From Gordius sp. MW1 (taxonomy: Eukaryota > Nematomorpha > Gordioida > Gordea > Gordiidae): a stretch of DNA of 64,000 bases. Shown piece by piece: positions 22,620-33,563 of the stretch. Within the stretch, counting starts at the first letter, position 1; every line of letters starts with the position of its first letter. Below the pieces are notes generated by a model that was not told where the DNA came from, made no database searches, and was given only the letters and a program-made list of their open reading frames with translations. The stretch covers positions 6,276,501 through 6,340,500 of the forward strand of contig OZ038530.1 in assembly GCA_964036665.1 (NCBI GenBank), given 5' to 3'. The position numbers and the translations under genes were made by a program.

Positions 22620-22859
22620 TTAATAAATAGAATACTTTTTATAAATAGAATAGTTTAGTCTTTTTATAGATTATCAGAAGCAGTTAACCATTATGAGTTA
22701 GAAATGCACGCCGAAATAAATGGCAAAAAATTATGTAATATTTCATAAATCTCTACCTTCGAATAAAATAAAATGCAATGATATTTTTTCACTTATTAAA
22801 ATTTTACCCTCAACAGTGTTTGCAAATTTTATTATTTTGATTAAATTAATTTTCACTAT

Positions 22860-23060
22860 CCCAATAAGTTTATGTCCATGCGAAAGTTCTCATTGCTAAA
22901 ACGGATTAAAACTTTTTTTCGTTCTACAATACAATAGTACAAGATTGGTTATCTTCCTTAGCTTTGTTGAGCTTAGAACATGACTTTATTGATGTTATTC
23001 CCCCGGATGATATTATAAATTTATTTGCAACATCGAATAAAAGGCGTAATGAATTTCTAT
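22860..23060 (+). pseudogene. hAT transposase C-terminal scrap (ZMYM1-like group)
   Basis: With one frame slip it reads LFTIPISLCPCESSHC, then LLKRIKTFFRSTIQ, LALLSLEHDFIDVI and ATSNKRR. This is the dimerisation-region pattern (IPVTS..ERSFS.LRRIKTYLRS / LALLSIE) of hAT transposases of the zinc-finger MYM type. The rest of the protein is absent on this strand. Confidence 0.65.
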
Positions 23061-23143
23061 AATCTAAAGACTAATTTTAATATTTACTGAGGAAATATCA
23101 AGGCTTTGAAACTCGTTTTAAACTTTTTAACACTTAAATATTA

Positions 23144-23500
23144 TTAAATGCACGATAATCTCATCCCGGAATTCAATTTATTAATCCGCTTATTTTTTAG
23201 CATATCTATCATATTTTTATGTGCCCACTGACATATAAAGCCAATAATTTTGGAAAAATAGCCTGCACACAATTTTTTCCTCCTTATTAATAATACCCCA
23301 TCATAATTTTGTGCAGCACATATTGATTTTAAATTTATATTACTAAAAAATTCCTGAATTTTATTGACATTTGTTAATGCATCAAAACTTTCAAGGCACA
23401 AAAATCTAAGAAAAAATTCTTTATGTGTCTCATTGGATTCAACAAAATGTACACAAACACTAAGTTGTTCTGTGCATCTCACATCTCTAATTTCATCTAA
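23144..23500 (-). pseudogene. hAT transposase central-domain scrap, opposite strand
   Basis: The minus frame reads EIRDVRCTEQLSVCVHFVES, a block ending FFLRFL, then SICAAQNYDG. Family members have RY....VFV.ECENI.GE.L and GQ(N/G)YDGA at these places. It resembles the N-terminal half of the same class of transposase as 22860-23060 but points the other way, so the locus was rearranged or holds two insertions. Confidence 0.55.
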
Positions 23501-24159
23501 AATTTTTAAATAAAATTATAATTCATTTAATTTTCACAGAATATTTTTAAGGGTCATTTTAGCTTTTAAATTTATTAGTTCATTTTAAATTTTGGGGGTG
23601 TAAAGGGGGTTTGTGCAAATAAATCTATAATATCATCAGGGACAATAACTTTTAAATACTCATTCTCGCATTTGCGAATTATGATTTCACAATTAAGTTT
23701 ATTTTTATTTTTATGTCATAATTTCGTTTTTTGAGGATCTAACCGTAAAAAAGGCTTTTAAATGTTGTCATTGTTTTCCCGATATAAATGCTGTCTGAAA
23801 CTGCCAATATCGCATATGCAAAATTTGATTTGTTTAAATATGGGCAAGATTTTTTGGGGGTTGTGGCAATACAAGATACTTTGTTTTATAGTTCTTTTAC
23901 TATTTGTATTATTTTTTGTAATATCAAAGTTTTCTTGTCAATATCTCCGTTCCACTTTGTGCTCTTACAATACAATGCAGTTATACACAAACTTACTATA
24001 CTTGTGAATTTTTTTATATTGTCTTGATATAATCGTTTCAACTTTTATTTTACTTATGAATAAATTTTATTTATTATATGCCCTAAAAAGACGAGAGATC
24101 TGAGACATACCAGTGTGATGTTATAAGGAAAAATACACAAAGTAGCGGTTTCAATTGCG
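23501..24159. other. AT-rich spacer
   Basis: No gene or repeat end was recognised. The open frames at 23762-24027 have no family resemblance. Confidence 0.35.
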
Positions 24160-24410
24160 TTTGACCCATGGGCATAGCAAAGATTTTGAATTGGGGGGAG
24201 GGCGAAAATGTTTTAAGTTCAATTAGGGGGGGGGGGGGGGGGGGGAGCAAAATATAAATTTTTTCATTTTTTAAGGGTTTTTGTATTAATTTTTTTTGTA
24301 ATTTAGGGGCTGGCTGCGCCCAGGGTTTGACCCCTTCCCACTTGTGTTAAATCAAAGCTCGGCTCCTCCCCCCCAAGGCAAAGGCTAGCTACGCCACTTT
24401 AAGTAAGGTT
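24160..24410. mobile_element. Degenerate GGCGTAGC-type hAT MITE with poly-G tract
   Basis: The left side GGGCATAGCAAAG and right side GGCTAGCTACGCCACT resemble the CAGTGGCGTAGCCAG ends of the element at 27009-27287. There is a long G run at 24227-24246. No matching flanking duplication was found. Confidence 0.4.
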
Positions 24411-24789
24411 AAAAAGTAGTAGATAAGAGTAGACTAGTTTTCGTCAAAAGTTAGTGTAAAGAAATAATTTACCTAAAAAAGTATAATTCATTATTGCTAA
24501 TTTGAACACAACACAAACAAGTAATCACGCCTAAAATAAGTAAAATAAGTGTAAAATTTTGAACTAATTGTGGGGGGGGGATGTTCTAACCCTAGACTAT
24601 GCCCCCTTCCCTAGGCCTCTGATGGTCTCCATACGTTAGATTTCTGTCTAACTACTACCGCTTGCCCCTAAGCTGATATGCATTTTTGTTTTTTAACAGT
24701 TATACGGTTGTGAAATAATGAGATTGATTTGGGTACATCCAGTAAAATTTTTGTATGCATGAATCAGAAATTCGGATCATATGAAATAT

Positions 24790-25032
24790 TTAATTTGTAC
24801 GTATAAACATATGGATATTATAATAGATTTTAATTATATAGACTCAATAAATTAGATTTAATTGTTAATGATGATAATAATTAATAAACATGTATTATTA
24901 TCAATTGGTTTAATGTGTATATAAAGCATAATTAAAGTTAGAGTAAGGCTATAAAACGTTTATAATTATATTTAATGTTATATAAAACATTTCACATTGT
25001 AACAAATCAATTAGATTTAACTGTTAATAATA
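24790..25032. repeat. AT-rich repeat, left part (continues after HLE-A copy 3)
   Basis: Loose tandem AT-rich units with AGTTAATAAT, TATAAAAC and GCTATAAAACGTT words. The same words continue at 26918-27540, so HLE-A copy 3 landed in the array. Confidence 0.5.
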
Positions 25033-26917
25033 AACTCGGGCCTTCGGCCCTCGTGGGAAGAGGGGAAGGGAAGGGGGGACGACTCATCTGTACTTCGTAT
25101 AAATGTATCATATTTGCTATGCAATTTATGGGCGAGAAAGGTGGGAAGGGGCGAGAATGCCTATAGGGGGGTATTAAATGCCTAATGATTAATTAATTAT
25201 TTATACAAATTTTCCATTATAGGCAAAATGTAATAAAGGCAAAATGTAATATAGGCAAGGGTTAGGGTTAGATTTAGTGTTTACATCTAGTTGCGTATTA
25301 CATTAGTTTTTATGGCCTTTAGTGATTATGTGTCTAACAAACATTATATTATAAAGCAACACAATGTTAAGAATTTGCAGAATTGTTGGGAGAAATTTTT
25401 TGTTGAATTTGAACAATTTTTAATTAAAAAAATCAAAAATTTGGCCAATGGTCACTTTTTCTCTATTGGTCAGTACCAACAGATACTCTATAAGTCAATG
25501 ATAGCCAAAAAAACGGAAAAAAAATTTTGATGCTCACTTTGGCCAATGGTCATTTTTTTCCATTGGTCAGCAGCCAGCACACGGTAAAAGTGGATATAAA
25601 TTCATAAGAGTAAAAAAAACGGAAAAAAAATTTTCGAATCATATTTTGGCCAATGGTCATTTTTTTCCATTGGTCAGCAGCCAGGACACGGTAAAAGTGG
25701 ATATAAATTCATAATAGTCAAAAAAAAACGAAAGAAAAGTTTTCGAATCACATTTTGGCCAATGGTCATTTTATTCCATTGGTCAGCAGCCAGCGGACGG
25801 CCAAAAAGTCATAATAGCAATGGTAGGAACAGGAACAATCATAATAGTCAAAAAAAAACGAAAAAAATGATTTCGATTCACATTTTGGCCAATGGTCATT
25901 TTTTTAATAGGTCAGGAGCCAGCGGACGGCCAAAAAGTCATAATAGCAATGGTAGTAGAACAATCATAATAGTAAAAAAAAACACGAAAAAATAAACTCG
26001 GATTCACATTTTGGCCAATGGTCATTTTTTTCATTGGTCAGCAGCCATCGGACGGCCAAAAAGTCTGATTATCAATGATAGTAACAAGAACAATCATAAG
26101 AGTCAAAAAAACTCCGGGATTCTAACCCAAAAACTAGTTAAATTGCATAGCAATTAAAAGTAAACAACTTTTATTTATGTTTATTATATAACATTGGTCA
26201 GCAGCCAGCGGACGGCCAAAAAGTCATAATAGCAATGGTAGAAACAGGAACAATCATAATAGTCAAAAAAAACGAAAAAAATAATTTCGATTCACATTTT
26301 GGCCAATGGTCATTTTTTTCATTGGTCAGCAGCCAGCGGACGGCCAAAAATTCTTATTATCAATGATAGTAACAAGAACAATCATAAGAGTCAAAAAAAC
26401 TCCGGGATTCTAACCCCAAAACTAGTTAAATTGCATAGCAATTAAAAAGTAAACAACTTTTATTTATGTTTATTATATAACTAGTTAAATTGCATAGCAT
26501 TAAAAGTAAACAACTTTTATCTATGTTTATTATATAACAAAAACTAGTTAAATTGCATAGCAATTAAAAGTAAACAACTTTTATTTATGTTTATTATATA
26601 ACTAGTTAAATTGCATAGCAATTAAAAGTAAACAACTTTTATTTATGTTTATTATATAATAGATAATTTAACAAATCTTATATATAACACACCGAGAGAG
26701 ATAGAGATGAGGGGTGGGGCACCTCTTATGCATTAATTCAAAAAATAACACAGCGAGGGAGATAGAGATGAGGGGTGGGGCACCTCTTTCTCATCAATTA
26801 ATTTAAAAAAGCGATAACCTAATATACCCAATGCAAATAGATAGGGAGGGTAACGGACAGACAGACGGACAGACGGACGGACAACAAAAAACGAGCCCAT
26901 AAATTGCATAGCAATTA
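25033..26917 (-). mobile_element. HLE-A element, copy 3 (complete, 1885 bp)
   Basis: Same ends as copy 2: minus-strand start TAATTGCTATGC at 26917, internal inverted repeat at 25109-25130, hairpin GGGCCGAAGGCCC and GAGTT at 25033. The flanks again give T on both sides and no duplication. It differs from copy 2 by losing ~20 bp of the G/A-rich tract near the hairpin and by having more ~60-bp units (about five, 26130-26660). A GGGTTAGGGTTAGA spacer is at 25258-25272. Confidence 0.82.
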
Positions 26918-27540
26918 ATAATAGTTAATATAGCATATGTAAAGCTAAAGTAATGCTATAAAACGTTATACATTTTATATCTGTTGTAATATGTATCTTA
27001 TATAACTACAGGCGCGTAGCCAGGATTTTTTCAAGGGGGGGGGGAAAAAAAATTTCAAAAATTTAAGAACTTGATCGGGAGTAGGAGCTAACTCCCGATG
27101 AATTGTCAATAAAGCCAATCCATTCAATCTATTCTTAGACATGGTATTTCTAATGTCAGTTTTTAGCCTCCTCAGCGTTGAGAAGCTATAAAATTTTTTT
27201 TAATCTTTGCCAAGGGGGGGGGGGGGGGGGGAAAGAGGGGGGGGGGAATTTCCCGTTTCCCCTCCCCCCCCCTTATTTACGCCACTGTATAACTAACATA
27301 TAACAATAGTTAATGATACATATAAAATAGATAGATATTATCACTTGTGCACATTCTATCTGTTGTAATATCTATGGGATTTAAATAACAGATAATAATA
27401 GTTAATGATATATATAAAATGAATAAATATTATCACTAGTGCATTTTATATCAGATATAACATCTATTTTATATAACTAACATATAATAATAGTTAATTA
27501 TATCTATAAAATAAATAAATATTATCACTAATGTGTTTAA
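26918..27540. repeat. AT-rich tandem repeat (~95-bp units), interrupted by a MITE
   Basis: Units contain TAACTAACATATAATAATAG, TTAAT.ATATATAAAAT and TATTATCACTAGTGC. Three or four diverged units are visible around the MITE at 27009-27287. Confidence 0.6.
27009..27287. mobile_element. hAT-type MITE, CAGTGGCGTAGCC family (279 bp, 8-bp TSD)
   Basis: Ends CAGGCGCGTAGCCAGG and ...TTTACGCCACTG, flanked by perfect TATAACTA (27001-27008 and 27288-27295). The middle has long G runs and a C run. Related ends occur at 24160, 32507, 60650, 61888 and 63293. Confidence 0.88.
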
Positions 27541-28373
27541 TGTACAATAGAGTATAAGTAAAATAAGCTTAATACAATAAAACATACTATTGTTACATTT
27601 AAAAAAAATTAAATAGTGTGTAAAATAATGTATGAAAATAGTTAAAAAAGTTAGGATAAATTTTTTATAGTTCTTGTTAGGTTATGTTAGAATTAGCTAG
27701 AATCAACCTAGACAATTTATTAATTTTTGTATATTTATTGATAATAAACATAATAATGTCTTAGTCAACTTAAATAACGTCTATTGCCATATTTATCTTT
27801 AGTATCAGGAAACTTAAATGAGTATCGCCATGATCTGTTAAGTATTTATAGGTAATTAAAATTTCCTTGCGTTACTTTTATAGAGCTTTCTCATATTTAA
27901 AACGTGAATATTATATATGCTATCTTTTAATATATGCCCAGAAGTATTAAATGTATCATTTCAACATCCCACATTATGGGCAAGCATTTGTTTAGACATG
28001 CAAATGAACCGTTAAAGATTATTTTACACCATAAGTTATTAGCATCTAGCCAATATATTAAAGCCGTTTCAAACTATTTATAAGTTTGAGCATCAGCAAA
28101 AGTAATTTAAATTATTATTTTGACATGGGCCATCAAAAGATTTTTTAGAGCGTAAAATTGAAACGTTTAATAATAAAGATCATTTACTATTGGTATGTAC
28201 CCAATTAGTAAAGACATTCCAAAAAATTTAGTGAGATGATATAATTTTCCTAAAATATACAATTAAGTCTAATAAATAATTTAAGATGGTCTATGAGTTA
28301 ATAAAAAAACACATGCAGCGCGAAATATTAACATATCTTCAAGCTTGTATTTAAAAATTAAAATTTATATTTA
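27541..28373. other. AT-rich spacer before the MULE remnant
   Basis: No exon was recognised. Part may be the 3' untranslated end of the transposase on the minus strand. Confidence 0.35.
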
Positions 28374-29840
28374 TTATTGTAAATCAATTTCATCATATAA
28401 AGGGGCATCGTGACCTTGTAAGTGCATATAATTAGAGATGGCATCAACATATGAAAATAGGGGCATAGGGTTAGATATAATTGTATATTGAGCTATAAGA
28501 CGATTTATATTATAATTTATAGAAACGTATTTTTTATTTGTTTCATACACTCTCTTGCCCTGAGAGATGTGTAGCAAATCAACATTAGTTTTTTCTTGCA
28601 GGTCCAGGAAATCAACAAACATATATAGTAGGGTGGGTTTGTTTGAGCCCACTTCTAATAGCATTATGAAAACCTTCTAGGTGGTTGTTGGTAGGGGGCC
28701 CCTCTGCATCAAGCCGTTGCCACATATCATAGGGTAACAAGGGGTCCCTCCCAAGCCCAACCCAGGTATTGTGGATGTACAAAAAAAACTCTCCATTTCT
28801 CTATCGCCGCGCACATTGGGCTGGACCATGCAAAGAATCATGTCACGGATGTGCCTTCTCTTCACAAATGGCAACGCTAGAAGACGACGCACACTGCGCC
28901 TGAAATCAGCATCTGATGAATAAAGATTCTTCATTTTGCCAGACCCAGCGTGTTGATAGATAGACTGTCCAAAATGAAACAAGCAACCTAAAAATTATAT
29001 AAACAAAACTTTAAATTTTACCCTTTATAATAATATTAGGGAAACAGGCTACCAAGGCCCGATGTTTGCCCGTTCGAAATCAACCTGTGCATAGTTTAAG
29101 GCGAAAACTAGCTGCAAGGTAGCACAAATCTGAATAAGTTTCCTGAACACTTTTTTATATGTATCTTCCGTTTTATCAGGCAGAAGTGTATATACTACTG
29201 AAACCATATGATCCCGGTAATAGGAATGAATTGTATAAATCTAAAAACAACGTTACGGATATATTATAAAACTGTAAATACTCGAGTAAAATGTTGTGGG
29301 CAACATTTAAAAGTACCGTTGCAATACATATTTTTAAAATTCACACATTATCTTTAACAGGTGAGCTGTCCCAAAAATAAAAATCCTATTGTCCTCAAAG
29401 CAAAAGTGATCGCCATCATGAGTTTTTAAATGATGGGGCTTAAGGATAATATCATCATTATCTCTAGGCGTGTCGTACCTCACTGGATCCATTTTTTTAA
29501 ATTTTTTTTTTCACCGACCTTAAAAGCGGGATGGAATCGGGATGGTCCCTGAGGTCGGGATTTTCCCTAAGCCTCTCATCACTTTGTAATATAATTTGCT
29601 TATCCTTTCTTTAGGGTCATTCAGAACCGCATTTTTTAATAAAATGTTTGTGATTATTTTTTCGTATTCCCCAATAGGGGGCGCGTGATAATGGGGACGC
29701 ATTTGAGAAAAAATTCCTAAAACATCTTTTGCTCTGCAAGAACATGAAAGTTTCCGGCATCCGTAGTAAACGGTACCATTCTTTTCCATATTTTTACGGT
29801 AAAGATAGTTTTCAAAATAAAGCAAAGTTCCATTGTTTGA
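28374..29840 (-). pseudogene. Mutator-like (MULE) transposase with FLYWCH zinc finger
   Basis: On the minus strand, from high to low coordinates: a FLYWCH-type finger (29825-29520; KNGTVYYGCRKLSCSCRAK followed by a PHYHAPP block); the MULE core at about 29225-29040 (IYTIHSYYRDHMVSVVYTLL, PDKTEDTYKKVFRKL, YAQVDFERANIGP); a possible short intron (about 29039-28984) with GT...AG; LFHFGQSIYQHAG, FRRSVRRLLALPFVKRRH (28982-28677); and a C-terminal part (28664-28374). The Asp of QVDFE and the CLFHFGQ block are signature features of the MULE DDE domain. At least two stop/frame breaks separate the pieces, so it is probably inactive. TIRs were not located. Confidence 0.75.
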
Positions 29841-30149
29841 CGGAAAAACTCGGGAGCATTGACTAAAAACTGTGATATAATATACATTAAAAGAATATTA
29901 CTTTGGTTATTTGTCTGGATTCTTTAGCAAGCATCCAATAATATTTGAGCACTTCAAGTGAACCTTACATTGATACATTAAATCATTTAAATGATTAACT
30001 TTACTTGATGTAGGAGTAACGTTATCAAGTGTTGATTCAGTCATTATGTTTATTGGCCCTTTATTAAAAATTAAATATATTTGATATATTTTTACTTTGA
30101 AAAAGACATAATATTATTTGAGATATTGTTATCAATTGTCATGGAAGGT

Positions 30150-31120
30150 AGAGAGTCTGGTCTTATAAAAAATATATTCACAATATATTTAAATACTTGA
30201 GAATGTGAGAATAGGTAAGCTTTGGGTAATTGTATGGCTGGTAACAGAGCTGGTCCTATATAAAATATATAATTTACAATATAAATACTTAAATACTTTG
30301 GAATGAGATCATAGGTAAGTTTTGGGCAATTGTATGGTCACAGAGGCTGATCCTATAAAAAATATATAATTTACAATATACTTAAATACTTTGGAATGAG
30401 ATCATAGGTAAGTTTTGGGCAATTATATGGCTGGTCACAGAGGCTGGTCCTATAAAAAATATATAATTCACAATATATTTAAATACTTGAGAATGAGATC
30501 ATAGGTAAGTTTTGGGCAATTGTATGGCTGGTCACAGAGGCTGGTGCTATAAATAATATATAATTCACAATATATTTAAATACTTTGGAATGAGATCATA
30601 GGTAAGTTTTGGGCAATTGTATGGCTGGTCACAGAGGTTGATCCTATAAAAAATATATAATTCACAATATACTTAAATACTTTGGAATGAGATCATAGGT
30701 AAGTGTTGGGCAATTGTTTGGCTGGTCACAGAGGCTAGTCCTATAAAAAATATATAATTCACAATATATTTAAATACTTGAGAATGAGATCATAGGTAAG
30801 TTTTGGGCAATTGTATGGCTGGTCACATAGGCTGGTCCTATAAATAATATATAACTCACAATGTATTTAAATACTTTGGAATGAGATCATAGGTAAGTTT
30901 TGGGCAATTGTATGGCTGGTCACAGAGGCTGGTCCTATAAATAATATATAATTCACAATATATTTAAATACTATGCAATGTGAGAATAGTAAGATTTGGG
31001 CAATTGTATGGCTGGTCACAGAGGCTGGCCCTATAAAAAATACATAATTCACAATATATTTAAATACTTGAGAATGAGATCAAAGGTAAGTTTTGGGCAA
31101 TTGTATGGCTGGCCACAGAG
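30150..31120. repeat. ~96-bp minisatellite, about ten units, each with a splice-donor-like site
   Basis: Each unit contains GAATGAGATCATAG, then GTAAGTTTTGGGCAATTGTA, TGGCTGGTCACAGAGGC and CTATAAAAAATATATAATTC. Phase marks (GTAAG) occur at about 30212, 30316, 30408, 30504, 30601, 30699, 30796, 30892, 30989 and 31085. Central units are nearly identical and outer ones diverge. The array runs into the frame of the FLYWCH-like ORF at its right end. Confidence 0.9.
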
Positions 31121-31344
31121 GCTGTTCCTTTAGATGGGGGTGTTGATGCTGATAAAGAGCATTTACTTAAATCATGTTTACTTGTAAAGGAAAAGGAACC
31201 ATTTGACATAGTTCCTTTTCCCTTACAATTGTAATTTATACATTTATAATATACTTTATGCTCAGTCTCATTAACTTGAGCATATTCATGATTATTATAA
31301 ATTAAGATTCTTTTTTTCTGCCTTGAGAGTTTCCAGGAGATCAT
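31060..31344 (-). CDS. Small ORF with FLYWCH-like zinc finger (transposon-derived)
   Basis: 94 codons starting with ATG at 31344. Residues 12-60 read LIYNNHEYAQVNETEHKVYY, KCINYNCKGKGTM and a final KHDLSKC: the tyrosine/cysteine spacing resembles a FLYWCH finger, a DNA-binding domain often found before MULE transposases. The last ~25 residues (ASVASHTIAQNLPLISFSS) come from the first unit of the neighbouring minisatellite. It may be the displaced N-terminus of the MULE gene at 28374-29840, or a second copy. There is no evidence that it is an independent host gene. Confidence 0.45.
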   Translation of the reverse strand: MISWKLSRQKKRILIYNNHEYAQVNETEHKVYYKCINYNCKGKGTMSNGSFSFTSKHDLSKCSLSASTPPSKGTASVASHTIAQNLPLISFSSI

Positions 31345-31741
31345 TATTTTATAATAATTAAATCGAATGTATATGAATAGGAAATGTTTGATTGGCAGCG
31401 AACCGAGTTATAAATTAACAATGAAAAATCATGCATATTATAATCTTTATGAAGGTTACTTTGTTTAATCCAATATTTGTTAATACTAATAGTTTATATT
31501 ATTATAAGGCGTTAATTAAACAAAAATAAATTGATTATAAATTGTCATAATTCTAGTTTTTAAATAAAATCCGAGTTTTTATGTCTTGTTTGTATGGTTG
31601 GCAATCAAGTTAACAATGAATCAAGCTAAACATTCTCCACTTTTGGGTGACATTTTTCCTATCGTAAATACGCGTTGCTTAAACGTTCTCCTACCGAACG
31701 AAAATAAACAACGCATCCGCGTTCGTAAATTTGCTTGTTGA

Positions 31742-32031
31742 CTACAAATAAACAAACAACAATGCGCCATTTTTTAATTTTATTCTTATTTAGTTTCACC
31801 CATAACATTTTTTTGCTCAATTTAGTTATTGTGCTGTGCAATGGTAAGAACAATTACACATATTTTAAATATTTTTTAGATACAATATAGATATTGTAAG
31901 CCTCAATGGAACTTTTGATGGTGGAAATGTGAAAAATATTATCTTGCCTCTAAAATTTAAGAGAAGTTCAGGTTACAACAGGATAGAAAGTAATAATAAT
32001 ATTTTGTTAATATATTTTGTACTTAGGGAAT
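31742..32031 (+). other. Possible two-exon ORF in the left foldback arm
   Basis: On the minus strand nothing is open, but on the plus strand an ATG near 31761 opens MRHFLILFLFSFTHN followed by a hydrophobic run to LCN, signal-peptide-like. It meets a GTAAGA donor near 31844 and, from an ATATAG acceptor near 31888, continues DIVSLNGTFDGGNVKNIILP, KFKRSSGYNRIES to a TAA near 32030. The right arm (minus strand) keeps the second exon open with three conservative changes but has a stop in the first. The family is not recognised and the splice model is a guess. Confidence 0.3.
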
Positions 32032-32506
32032 AATTACATATTGAACCAAAAAAGACAAGAGCCTCTAACAATATCTTTTGTGAACAAATCTGTACCACGT
32101 GTTTTGAATTTCAACTTATTTAAAATGATGTATTTTTATATAGAATAAACTATTTGTTATCATCATTTGTTAGTTCAAACATGGAAATTATTAAAACTGT
32201 ATAATTTATAAAGGTTCTATAAGCTCTAAGTCTTATAAGCAAGCCCACTAAAAATAGAGGGTCAATAGAGAATAAAACATAGATTTAAATTGATAACTAC
32301 AATTCAGGTTTTATAAATCATTAATATGCTACATTGTTATTAATAAGTACAAATAACCTAAAAATGCATAGCAATAAGTTGTTTAAATGAGTGTGACACA
32401 TTTTTAAGTAATACTTTTTTCTTAAAAAGTATGTATTTAGTTTAAAATTAATGTAACTGACAATTGATTTCTTTTCATCTCTTATCTGATCTTTCTATAG
32501 CTGATA

Positions 32507-32647
32507 AACATGGGCGTAGCCAGCATTTAAATTAGAGGGGGCAAAAGCTATTTAGAAACTTTTCACAATTTTAGCTGTATTTTTGTAAAATTCTTGCATT
32601 TTTTTAGATTTAGAGGGTGGTAGTCATCCTCCCCTGGCTATGCCCAT
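32507..32647. mobile_element. Short MITE, GGGCGTAGCCAG family, nested in the foldback loop
   Basis: Ends ACATGGGCGTAGCCAG and CTGGCTATGCCCAT are complementary. The flanks repeat GCTGATA (32500-32506 and 32648-32654). It has G-rich and T-rich interior segments like the element at 27009. Confidence 0.7.
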
Positions 32648-33563
32648 GCTGATATATGTATAATCTTATATAAACAAAGATATTAAAATGTGGACATGAT
32701 TTAAAATTACTTTATTAATAATGAATATAATTTTTATATTACTTTTAAATTAAGGTTTGTATTTATTCTGATATATAAATTAATGCAGCAAATGTAAATA
32801 CCAACAATTTGTTTCTCTTACCTCAAATCTAGCTTTTTTATAGGTAATAAATCTGACATCTAATTTTTTTATATTATATGATACTTAGAATAAAATTTGA
32901 ATAATATAAAAATGTAGACATGAATCATGAAATACTTTATTAGTACAAAACAGTTGTATATAAATTTGCTATATTGCTGTTAAAAAATACAATTGGTAAA
33001 TATATATTAATTTGAGTAAACACTATCTTCATATTCTCTCTTTGCAAGGGGCAATTTATCAAAAAATTTCTTCTCTAGAATTTCATGTAAAAATCTTGAT
33101 TATACATATAATAGTTCTTACCAATGCGCAAAATAGCACTTTCTATTCTGTTGAAACCTGAACTTCTCTTAAATTTTAGAGGCAAGATAATATTTTTCAC
33201 ATTTCCACCATCAAAAGTTCCATTGAGGTTTATAATATCTATATTGTATCTAAAAAATATTTAAAATATGCTTAATTGTTCTTACCATTGCACTGCTCAA
33301 TAACTAAATTGAGCAAAAAAATGATATGGGTAAAACTAAAATGGGAATAAAATTAAAAAATGGCGCATTGTTGTTATTTGTAATCAGGCAAGCAAAAATT
33401 TACGAACGCGGATGCGTTGTTTATTTTCGTTCCGTAGGAGAACGTTTAAGCAACGCGTTTTTACTATAGGAAAAATGTCACCCAAAAGTGGAGAATGTTT
33501 AGCCTGATTCATTAACGATCAAGTTTTGACCCGAAGGGCATTTTACCGGTTGCCCCAAAACGA

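Larger units (their letters stand above)
31612..33517. mobile_element. Foldback element with ~380-bp inverted arms (1906 bp, 8-bp TSD)
   Basis: Left arm 31612 to about 31995 and right arm about 33135 to 33517 are near-identical inverted copies with only scattered mismatches and short indels. The outer ends carry AATGAATCA(A/G)GCTAAAC. Flanks are ATCAAGTT at 31604-31611 and 33518-33525, an 8-bp direct duplication. The loop (about 1.1 kb) is AT-rich and holds a nested MITE at 32507-32647. No transposase is visible. The right end lies 46 bp before the MECR start codon. Confidence 0.85.

Noticed and set aside
23762-24027. Two overlapping plus-strand ORFs with hydrophobic runs
   Set aside because: Overlapping frames in T-rich sequence; the hydrophobicity comes from base composition.
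30867-31052. Minus ORF with repeated FIGPASVTSHTIAQ
   Set aside because: Tandem-unit translation of the 96-bp array; no start or domain.
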